Positions 1 through 7,700 of a DNA stretch of 64,000 nt are shown here, in pieces (the first letter of the stretch is position 1; every line of letters starts with the position of its first letter). The notes beneath the pieces were generated by a model. That model had not been told where the DNA came from. It saw nothing but the letters and a program-made list of their open reading frames with translations, and made no database searches. Both the position numbers and the translations under genes were made by a program. This DNA comes from Planctomycetota bacterium. Lineage in GTDB: Bacteria; Planctomycetota; Planctomycetia; Gemmatales; Gemmataceae. The stretch spans positions 1 to 64,000 of the forward strand of contig JACPPF010000039.1 in NCBI GenBank assembly GCA_016191165.1. The letters run 5' to 3'.

Positions 1-123
1 TCCGCCGAGGCAATGATCAAGGTGTCGTCAATCCATCTCATGCTCAATCGCTTACGGCCGGACCCGAACGCCAAGATAGCCAAATTCACCTATGCGCGGA
101 ATCCGATGAAAAAAGCGGCGTAA
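1..123 (+). CDS. C-terminal fragment of a probable IS transposase (truncated by window edge)
   Basis: Open frame from base 1 to TAA at 121-123 reads ...SAEAMIKVSSIHLMLNRLRPDPNAKIAKFTYARNPMKKAA*. The AMIKxxxIHLMLxRL tail resembles ends of IS5-like DDE transposases (recalled, not searched). Confidence 0.5.
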   Translation, partial: SAEAMIKVSSIHLMLNRLRPDPNAKIAKFTYARNPMKKAA

Positions 124-169
124 CTTCCCGGATAGACTCTGAGAACAGGTTTGGCCCACACGTAGCGTG

Positions 170-238
170 CGTCAAACGCGGCGCGGACGCACCAGGTACT
201 TGCCACCCCTGGTGCGTCCGCGCTGCGCTTGACGCACC
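170..238. repeat. Long inverted repeat (hairpin) downstream of the transposase fragment
   Basis: gcgtcaaacgcggcgcggacgcaccagg / cctggtgcgtccgcgctgcgcttgacgc arms around a short loop. Confidence 0.75.
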
Positions 239-294
239 CCACGGTTGATGGTGCGACGGTGTCAAACTGGGGCACGCCACCCTATTTGCCGTCG

Positions 295-1446
295 TCAACC
301 CGCGCGCAACTGCCGCCTTTCCACCACCTCCAAAATTCGCCCGGCCGCCCGAGCGCATGCGCCCGGCATGGCGACCCGTTCCCGCAGCGCCAGCAACTCA
401 CGGCACACGCCTGCGTAGGCCGATTCGTCGTCCAGCCAGTTCAAAAGCGCGCCCGCGACGCCCTCGGCCGGGCAACCCAGGGTTACGAATTCCGGGTAAA
501 TCATCCGGTCCGCGAGCAGGTTGACCAGGGTAATGAACTTCACCTTGACCAACGGGTACAAGATTCCCGCCGCCAATTTGGGCAGGCGAAAGACGATGGC
601 CGTCGGCTTGGCTCGATAAAGAAGCTCCAGCGACACCGACCCCGAGACGCTGATGCACGCCTTGCTCAATTCAATGATCTCCGGCGTCTTCTGCACCTGA
701 ACCTCGATCGGCAGGCCGGCAAATTGTTGGCGCATTGCCTCCACCAGAGTCAAATGTTGTTCCTTGTAGCACGCGACCAGAAAACGCGTTTGCGGATGTT
801 TGCGATGGATGATCTGGGCAGCTCGCAACTGGCTCAGGAAATTCAACTCGACTTCGTGGGTGCGCGAACCGGGCAGCAGGCCGATGATCGTGCCGCCTCG
901 CCTGGACTGCGCTTCCATGAATGTCGAATCGAGACGCTGTCGAGGCAGTTCATCGAAAAAGGGATGGCCGACATATTCGGCGGCGACGCCGCGCTCGCGA
1001 AACCAGGTTTCTTCGAATGGCAGCGAGCACAGCACGTGATCGACATGGCGGCGCACCTTGCTGACGCGCCAGCCTGCCCAGGCCCAGAGTTGCGGTGGTA
1101 CGAAATAGAAGACCGGGATGCGGTGAAAGTGAGCCCGTCGGGCAATCCACCAGTTGAAGCCCGGATAGTCGATCAACACCACCGCGTCGGGTCGTTGATG
1201 GCGAAAGTAACGGTCGGCTTGCGATACCAGGCTCAGCAGCCGTGGCAGACTCGAAATCACCTGCGTGAAGCCCATGACCGCGTGATTGCAAAGATTGAAA
1301 AGATGCCGACAACCCGCCTCGGCCATGCGATCGCCGCCGAAGCCGACGCTCTCGATGCCGCCACGTCGCTGGCCCAGCGCGCGGATGAGATTGGCGCCAT
1401 GAACGTCGCCGCTCGGTTCGCCAACGCTGTAGAAAATGCGCATCAA
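295..1446 (-). CDS. lpxB: Lipid-A-disaccharide synthase
   Basis: MMRIFYSVGEPSGDVHGANLIRALG start, ...DAVVLIDYPGFNWWIARRA..., GLLPGSRTHEVE; classic LpxB motifs. Confidence 0.93.
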   Translation of the reverse strand: MMRIFYSVGEPSGDVHGANLIRALGQRRGGIESVGFGGDRMAEAGCRHLFNLCNHAVMGFTQVISSLPRLLSLVSQADRYFRHQRPDAVVLIDYPGFNWWIARRAHFHRIPVFYFVPPQLWAWAGWRVSKVRRHVDHVLCSLPFEETWFRERGVAAEYVGHPFFDELPRQRLDSTFMEAQSRRGGTIIGLLPGSRTHEVELNFLSQLRAAQIIHRKHPQTRFLVACYKEQHLTLVEAMRQQFAGLPIEVQVQKTPEIIELSKACISVSGSVSLELLYRAKPTAIVFRLPKLAAGILYPLVKVKFITLVNLLADRMIYPEFVTLGCPAEGVAGALLNWLDDESAYAGVCRELLALRERVAMPGACARAAGRILEVVERRQLRAG

Positions 1447-1667
1447 TAACGTCCTTGTCGATTCCAGCGCGCGGCTACCTCGCCGTCATGCGTGAGGCGT
1501 TTATCATCGCCAAGTCTTGGAAATGAAGCAAGGGGAACTTGGGTCGAATCAGGGCGGACCAGGCGACTTGTACGGCAATCAGAAATGAGGCGGTACACGG
1601 ACCCGCGGCACAAGCAAGGGCTTCCTGTGCACCCCTCACTTGCGCTGCGGGCTGGTCTGAAAACGCA

Positions 1668-2027
1668 TCAGGAATCCACGGTCGGGGGCATGGATGTGGA
1701 GAGCCCCGGCATCTGCGATTGCTCGGCAACCCGGCGGTAGCCAAGAGCGCGCAGCACCTCCAGGACTTCGCTCCACGTGGGGAAAGGCCGGCGGTTGTCG
1801 CGTTTGTACTGATCCATCGCCTTCATGAATTCGATTTCATCGTTGGTGTAATCGCGTTCGCAGGTCGTCGGATCGATCTGCCGGCGTCGTTCGCCTCGTT
1901 CGTCGCGGCGATCTTTGCCGCCGCGTCGTTCGACGGCAACTGGGATTTGCTTCTTGCGGCGTTCATTGCCGCGGCGGTCGGCGACGCACAGATCGGCGGG
2001 GAATTCGGGCGTGGTGGCTTCACTCAT
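1668..2027 (-). CDS. Conserved small hypothetical protein (highly charged)
   Basis: [30 protein letters not shown]...[38 protein letters not shown]; internal ATG chosen as the likelier start within ORF 1668..2228. Confidence 0.6.
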   Translation of the reverse strand: MSEATTPEFPADLCVADRRGNERRKKQIPVAVERRGGKDRRDERGERRRQIDPTTCERDYTNDEIEFMKAMDQYKRDNRRPFPTWSEVLEVLRALGYRRVAEQSQMPGLSTSMPPTVDS

Positions 2028-2217
2028 GGGAAAAACCTCAGCGGAGGGTTGGCGCCGGCAGGCGGCCCGGCCTGATTGGGGATACGTAATGACCCCTTTA
2101 CGAATATAACTCATTATTCGGATTTGACAACTAATCGCGTCGATTCTTTTCGGAAAGCGGCGCGGGTTGCATACGATCTGACGGGTTAGATGGATTGTGC
2201 GGATTGCAACGATTGGC

Positions 2218-2709
2218 CTATTCTTCAAGCTTGGCCGACAGGACTTTGGCCGCCATTTCCTCGCGGTAGGATTTCAATCGCTTCGCCACCGCCGGATCGC
2301 CGAGCGCGATGATGGCCGCCGCGAAGAGGCCGGCGTTGGCGGCGCCGGCGCTGCCGATCGCCAGCGTGCCGACCGGGATGCCCGCGGGCATCTGCACCAT
2401 GGACAGCAACGAATCAAGGCCTTGCAAGGCCTTCGATTGAATCGGTACGCCGAGCACCGGCAACGTCGTCTTCGCCGCGGCCACGCCCGCCAGGTGCGCC
2501 GCGCCGCCTGCACCGGCAATGATTACCTTCATGCCCCGCCCTTCAGCGCCTTCGCAATAGTCAAGCACCACGTCCGGCGTGCGATGAGCGGACATGACCT
2601 TGGCCTCATACGAAACATCGAGCTTGCGCAGCATCTCGGCTGCGAGCTTCATCGTCTCCCAGTCCGATTGACTTCCCATGATGATGCCGACGAGCGGGGT
2701 AACTGCCAT
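2218..2709 (-). CDS. purE: N5-carboxyaminoimidazole ribonucleotide mutase
   Basis: [71 protein letters not shown]. Confidence 0.93.
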   Translation of the reverse strand: MAVTPLVGIIMGSQSDWETMKLAAEMLRKLDVSYEAKVMSAHRTPDVVLDYCEGAEGRGMKVIIAGAGGAAHLAGVAAAKTTLPVLGVPIQSKALQGLDSLLSMVQMPAGIPVGTLAIGSAGAANAGLFAAAIIALGDPAVAKRLKSYREEMAAKVLSAKLEE

Positions 2710-2741
2710 TTTTGGAATCTCACCATGTTGTAGGGCCCCAC

Positions 2742-2800
2742 CGAGCTTGAAGTGTAAGCGAAGGACAAGCTCACTACTTCGCTTACGCTTCAGGCTCGGA
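2742..2800. repeat. Family A palindrome (GAGCCTGAAGCGTAAGCGAAG type), copy 1
   Basis: ccgagcttgaagtgtaagcgaagg ... cttcgcttacgcttcaggctcgg inverted arms. Confidence 0.85.
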
Positions 2801-3022
2801 CTCTCAACCTTTGGCATTATACGACTTGCCGAGGGCCGACCAGTCGACTATACTATTGGAACGGAATTTTTCAGGGCCCTACGTTTCTCAGGCGAAGTAA
2901 TGGCGACGATCGCGACGATCCTTGGCGTTCCCGCACGGCGAGTCAATCTTGCCGCCGCCATCGCTATTGCCGCTGCCAAGACGGGATGACCCTGGGGATT
3001 GTCGATTTTGCACAAGAAGTAG

Positions 3023-3056
3023 ACCCCAGGTTGTGTGACCTGGGGTTTTTTGTTTT
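3023..3056 (+). terminator. Rho-independent terminator-like hairpin
   Basis: accccaggttgtgtgacctggggttttttgttttt: 8-bp GC stem, small loop, U tract on + strand. Confidence 0.8.
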
Positions 3057-3062
3057 TACCAA

Positions 3063-3137
3063 GCCCAGGGGTGAGTGCAGCAAACCTCTGGAATGAACTC
3101 TCGATCCCACGGGGTTCGCTGCGCTCACCCCTGGGCG
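3063..3137. repeat. Inverted repeat upstream of the aminotransferase
   Basis: gcccaggggtgag ... ctcacccctgggcg arms. Confidence 0.7.
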
Positions 3138-3141
3138 TCAG

Positions 3142-4506
3142 GTGGATATGATGGGCACCCTCCGATTTTCCAAACGTTCCGCTCAGACCGGCGAACAACC
3201 GATTAGCTACTACATGCAGCAGGGCGTCGAGAATCCCCGGCTCATCAGCCTGGCGGCGGGCCTCGTCGATCCCGAGTCGCTCCCGGCCGACGAGGTGCGC
3301 GAAGTCGTGGCGGAGCTTCTTGCCAATCCAGCCACGGCCCAGACCGCCCTGCAATACGGCACCACGCAGGGCTACGCGCCGTTGCGCGCGAAAATCCATC
3401 GGCATCTTCTCGCGCAGGATGGCCTCAAACCCTCGGAGGTCGGCTACAACTCGGACGACATCGTCGTCACCACCGGCTCGCAGCAGTTGCTCTACACGCT
3501 CGGCGAAGCGTTGCTCGATCCCGGCGATATCGTCATCACCGAGGCGCCGTCCTACTTCGTCTATCACGGCGTCCTCAACAGCCTCGGCATTCGCACGTTG
3601 AGCGTGCCGATGGATCACGAGGGCATGTGTACCGATGCGCTCGAAGTCGTGCTGGCTAGGTTAGAAGAGGCCGGCGAATTGCCGCGCGTCAAGCTGATCT
3701 ACACCATCGATTACTATCAAAACCCGACGGGTCTGACGTTATCGCTTCACCGGCGCCGACAGATGCTGGAGCTGGCCCGGCGCTACAGCAAGGCAGGGCG
3801 TATTTTGATCCTGGAGGATGCCGCCTATCGCGAACTGCGATTCTCGGGCGACGATTTGCCGAGCATCAAGAGCTTCGATCGCGCGAACGAGCACGTCATC
3901 CTGGCGATGACATTTTCCAAGCCGTTGTCGCCGGGCCTTAAGACGGGATACGCGGTCCTGCCTCGCGACCTGGTCGGCCCGCTCTTGCGCTTCAAGGGCA
4001 ATCACGATTTTGGTTCGAGCAACTTCAATCAACACATCCTCGATCGACTCATGGAGACTGGCGCCTATGACCGCCATGCCGAGCGCTTGCGCGGGGTCTA
4101 TCGCGCCAAGCGCGACACGCTTCTTGCCGCGCTGGCGGAGGAGTTTCCGGAGGCCCGGTCGTCGATGCGCTGGACGCGCCCGGACGGCGGGTTATACGTC
4201 TGGTTGAGTTGCCCGCCGGAGGTGGCAACCGGGCCGGGCAGCCGATTCATGGAAGCCGCCATGCGTGAGGGCGTGCTGTATGTGCCGGGGGTTTTCTGTT
4301 ATGTGAAGGAGGGCGCTCCCTCACCCCCGACCCCTCTCCCGGGGGGAGAGGGGGGAAATGCCCCGAATTGCGAGGCGAGATTATGCTTCGGCGTCGCCTC
4401 CCACGATGACTTGCGTGAGGCGGTCCGCCGGCTTGGCGCCGCGGCGCGCGAGACCTTGCGCGGGGAGAAAATCGCGATGCGAGGCTTTGCTGGGTGCAAG
4501 GTGTAG
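3142..4506 (+). CDS. PLP-dependent class I/II aminotransferase (MocR/2-aminoadipate aminotransferase-like)
   Basis: TGSQQLLYTLGEALLDPGDIVITEAPSYFVY, YTIDYYQNPTG, MTFSKPLSPGLKTGY (PLP lysine). Confidence 0.9.
   Translation: MDMMGTLRFSKRSAQTGEQPISYYMQQGVENPRLISLAAGLVDPESLPADEVREVVAELLANPATAQTALQYGTTQGYAPLRAKIHRHLLAQDGLKPSEVGYNSDDIVVTTGSQQLLYTLGEALLDPGDIVITEAPSYFVYHGVLNSLGIRTLSVPMDHEGMCTDALEVVLARLEEAGELPRVKLIYTIDYYQNPTGLTLSLHRRRQMLELARRYSKAGRILILEDAAYRELRFSGDDLPSIKSFDRANEHVILAMTFSKPLSPGLKTGYAVLPRDLVGPLLRFKGNHDFGSSNFNQHILDRLMETGAYDRHAERLRGVYRAKRDTLLAALAEEFPEARSSMRWTRPDGGLYVWLSCPPEVATGPGSRFMEAAMREGVLYVPGVFCYVKEGAPSPPTPLPGGEGGNAPNCEARLCFGVASHDDLREAVRRLGAAARETLRGEKIAMRGFAGCKV
4313..4355. repeat. 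Family E palindrome inside the aminotransferase CDS
   Basis: ctccctcacccccgacccctctcccggggggagagggggg, translated in frame as APSPPTPLPGGEGG. Confidence 0.8.
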
Positions 4507-4515
4507 AACGTCCAA

Positions 4516-4547
4516 ACCCCAGGGATGAAGGCAGCTATCCCTGGGGA
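4516..4547. terminator. Hairpin just after the aminotransferase stop
   Basis: ccccagggatgaaggcagctatccctgggg stem-loop. Confidence 0.55.
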
Positions 4548-4658
4548 CTTCGTGGTAGTGTACATTTTTTCATTTTGTCCTTGGCAAACGAGTTCGTTCC
4601 CATAAAATCCCTGAACATCGGCGTTCGACGTCCCGACCGGAATTAAGAATTAACTCTT

Positions 4659-5612
4659 ATGCATGCCAACCCGCTCGTGTTTGATTACGATTTCCAGCGG
4701 TGTGGTGAATCCTGGATTGTCCAGGCGGATTGTCTCGAATGGCTCCGCCGAGTGCCGGAAAATTCCATCCACGCAGTGGTGACAGACCCGCCGTATGGCG
4801 TCAAGGAATACGACGCCGATCAACTGGAGAAACGGGCGGCAGGGCGAGGCGGTGTTTGGCGCATCCCGCCCGCCTTCGATGGACATACGCGCTCGCCCCT
4901 CCCGCGTTTCACCGCCCTGGACGAAAACGAACGCGAGCGAGTCTTTCGTTTCTTCGTCGATTGGGGCAAACTCGTTCAACATGCGCTTCGGCCCGGCGGT
5001 CACGTTTTTATCGCGACCAATGCCTTCATCGCTCAACTTCTCTATGCCGCCCTGGTCGAGGCCGGCCTGGAGTTTCGTGGCCAGATAATCCGCTTGGTGC
5101 AAACGCTGCGCGGTGGGGATCGACCGAAAAATGCCGAGGAGGAATTTCCGGGCGTATCGTCGATGCCGAAAGGTTGTTATGAACCCTGGGGTCTTTTCCG
5201 TAAGCCGTTGCCTGCCAAGATCACGGTGAGCGAATGCCTGCGCCGTTGGCAGACCGGCGGGTTACGACGGACCGCTGACGACAAGCCGTTTCCGGATGTG
5301 ATTCCCAGCGAGCGCACTCCACGCCGGGAACGGGATATCGCGGAACATCCAAGCCTTAAGCCACAATCTTTCTTGCGCCGCATTGTTCACGCCGCTCTGC
5401 CGTTGGGTGAAGGCATTGTCTTGGACCCGTTCATGGGTTCAGGTTCGACCATCGCCGCCGCGGAGGCCTTGGGGCAATGTGCCATTGGCGTGGAAAAGCA
5501 CGTTGAGTTTTATCAGTTGGCGAAAACAGCGATACCCCGCCTTCGCAGCCTGGAGATCCCCACGGTCGATTCCCAGGTCGAAGCGAATACCAAGCAGAGC
5601 ACATTATTCTGA
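4659..5612 (+). CDS. DNA methyltransferase (N4-cytosine/N6-adenine type), probable type II R-M
   Basis: VVTDPPYGVKEYD (motif IV) precedes VLDPFMGSGSTIAAAEALG (motif I), i.e. beta-class motif order; HPSLKPQ. Confidence 0.9.
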   Translation: MHANPLVFDYDFQRCGESWIVQADCLEWLRRVPENSIHAVVTDPPYGVKEYDADQLEKRAAGRGGVWRIPPAFDGHTRSPLPRFTALDENERERVFRFFVDWGKLVQHALRPGGHVFIATNAFIAQLLYAALVEAGLEFRGQIIRLVQTLRGGDRPKNAEEEFPGVSSMPKGCYEPWGLFRKPLPAKITVSECLRRWQTGGLRRTADDKPFPDVIPSERTPRRERDIAEHPSLKPQSFLRRIVHAALPLGEGIVLDPFMGSGSTIAAAEALGQCAIGVEKHVEFYQLAKTAIPRLRSLEIPTVDSQVEANTKQSTLF

Positions 5613-6239
5613 CGCTCGATAGATCCAGTTGAATTCCAGCTTCTCGAACCCGCTTCGTTTGACGCTTGCCGTGATCGTTCGCCGACTTGAGCCGGATCGG
5701 CCCGAGAATTGCCAATCGTCTTTTCCGATCTGTGCACCGAGTACCTTGACGAACCGAAAAGGTTTTGGATCAATGCTCTGGGCCCCATCCCGCGAACTGT
5801 TGGCGTCGAATACGAACACCATCAGCCAGACATCTTCCGGGTTGTGGCCTTGCCAGCCACGCTTGCGCCGGCTTGCCTTGATTTCAATTCCTTGCGGGGC
5901 ATGCAAGATGGAATCCCCAGGATACAAGCCCTTGGGCAGCAGATCCGGATGGCCGTTGTGATACCGATTGCGAATCAACAAATCGCTGTACTTCGGGATG
6001 GCCGCCGCCATGAATTCGCCGACCATACTGCTGAAATTCGCTGGCATCAGAAAAGATTCAAGCCGCTCGATCTGCCGAGTGTTCAATTGACCGTTGACGA
6101 AGCCAAGGAAATCGACGAATTCTTCCATCGCCCTCCGAATGTGTTCCTGTTTCAAGCCATAGGGAATGATGGCCTTCGCGTTGAACTGGTCCGCTTGCAC
6201 TGGTATCGGACTGCACGCCGCGGTTTCCTTGCTTGGCAT
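5604..6239 (-). CDS. Probable type II restriction endonuclease, PD-(D/E)XK-like
   Basis: Convergent with the methyltransferase and overlapping its 3' end by 9 nt; NGHPDLLPKGLYPGDSILHAPQGIEIKASRRKRGWQGHNPEDVW gives a candidate D-X19-E-X-K site. Confidence 0.75.
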   Translation of the reverse strand: MPSKETAACSPIPVQADQFNAKAIIPYGLKQEHIRRAMEEFVDFLGFVNGQLNTRQIERLESFLMPANFSSMVGEFMAAAIPKYSDLLIRNRYHNGHPDLLPKGLYPGDSILHAPQGIEIKASRRKRGWQGHNPEDVWLMVFVFDANSSRDGAQSIDPKPFRFVKVLGAQIGKDDWQFSGRSGSSRRTITASVKRSGFEKLEFNWIYRASE

Positions 6240-6341
6240 CGGATTCTCCTTGTTTGAAATCCACTCCCAGTCTACGTTCCTGGTTTGAAAAACACTATAT
6301 CAACGACTCTTGCCCACCAGTTCCTCCCGGACTACCTACTC

Positions 6342-7355
6342 ATGCAAAAATCCCAAATCCACTCCACCATCGACTGGGACAAGCCCGGCAAACAGCACGG
6401 GCACCTCTACATCCCCTACTCCTACAACCTCGCCGGCTGGGCCAACCTCATGGTGCCCGTCACCATGCTCAAGAACGGCGCCGGGCCCACCGCCCTCGTG
6501 CTCGCGGGCAATCATGGCGATGAATACCCCGGTCAGGTCGCCATCCTGCGCCTGGCTCGCGAGTTGACGCCGGACAACATTCGCGGGCGCGTCATCCTCA
6601 TCCCGTGCCTCACCATTCCCGCGTCCAAGGCGATGACGCGGCTGTCGCCTCTGGACGGGAAGAACTTCAATCGCGTCTTCCCCGGCAACGCCAGCGGCAC
6701 GGTTTCGGAGATGCTCGCGCATTTTCTGACGACCGTGCTGTTTCCACTGGCGGACATCGTGATCGACATTCACACGGGCGGGCGCAGCATGGACTTCGTG
6801 CCGTGCGCGACCATGCACCTCGTGGATGATCTCGCGCAGCGGCGAAAAATGATCGAGGGGACCGAGGCCTGGAACTCGGACATCGCGTTCATGTATGCCG
6901 ATGTCGCGGGGACGGGATTGCTGCCCGTCGAGGCCGAGCGACAGGGCAAGATCGTCATCACGACCGAGATGGGCGGTGGTGAAATCGTCACCCCGGCCGT
7001 GCATCGACTGACGCAGAACGGACTGCGCAATGTGCTGGTTCACTTCGGCGTCCTTCGCGGCGACAAGGCGCCGCGCCCCAAGCCGGTGCGCTGGGTGCAA
7101 GCCCTCGACCGCGAGGACTATCGCTTCGCGCCGGAGTCGGGCATTTACGAGAATCTCATCGAATGCGGCAGCGGCGTCGCAACCGGGCAGACGGTCGGTC
7201 TGATTCATTTTCTTGAACGTCCCGACCGCGAACCGGTCGCGGTCACCGCGAATGCAGCGGGCATCGTCATCGCCACCCGTGGCCCATCGCTGGTCACCCA
7301 GGGCGACTGCGTGGCGTGCATCGCCCATGACGTGCCGGCCGAGGTTCTGGGATAA
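6342..7355 (+). CDS. Succinylglutamate desuccinylase/aspartoacylase family zinc hydrolase
   Basis: LVLAGNHGDEYPGQVAILRLARE, IPCLTIPASKAMTRLSPLDGKNFNRVFPG, IDIHTGG; metal-site motifs of the AstE/DoeB-like family. Internal ATG chosen as start. Confidence 0.82.
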   Translation: MQKSQIHSTIDWDKPGKQHGHLYIPYSYNLAGWANLMVPVTMLKNGAGPTALVLAGNHGDEYPGQVAILRLARELTPDNIRGRVILIPCLTIPASKAMTRLSPLDGKNFNRVFPGNASGTVSEMLAHFLTTVLFPLADIVIDIHTGGRSMDFVPCATMHLVDDLAQRRKMIEGTEAWNSDIAFMYADVAGTGLLPVEAERQGKIVITTEMGGGEIVTPAVHRLTQNGLRNVLVHFGVLRGDKAPRPKPVRWVQALDREDYRFAPESGIYENLIECGSGVATGQTVGLIHFLERPDREPVAVTANAAGIVIATRGPSLVTQGDCVACIAHDVPAEVLG

Positions 7356-7401
7356 GGTTAGCAACCGTGGGAAGAATACCTTCGCGAATTCGTATTTCGC
7401 A

Positions 7402-7472
7402 AACGAGCCGCGACCGTTGGGGAGCGGTGATGGCGGCTGATGCTCCGCTCCCTCACGGTCGCGGCTCGTAAC
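7402..7472. repeat. Family D palindrome (AGCCGCGACC...GGTCGCGGCT), copy 1
   Basis: acgagccgcgaccgttggggagcgg ... ccgctccctcacggtcgcggctcgt. Confidence 0.85.
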
Positions 7473-7700
7473 GCAAGATCGGGAAGTTATTCTTCCCAGC
7501 GTTGCTTGGCCGCGAACTTGCGGGGGAGCGCGGACCAACAAGGAAACGGGCGGACGGCGCCGCGGTTCTTTGCTGGACTTTCACGAGAGACCTGCCTAGG
7601 CTATGTTGGCTGGCCCTTGTTTCAAGCAACACCAGGAGTGCGCCACGTTTGTTGGCGCGCACCCAACGCGTTTGGGCCCCGACTTACTGGGGCATGGACC

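Noticed and set aside
229-1449. 406-aa + strand ORF opposite lpxB
   Set aside because: Antisense shadow ORF of a clear LpxB gene in GC-rich DNA; no recognisable family.
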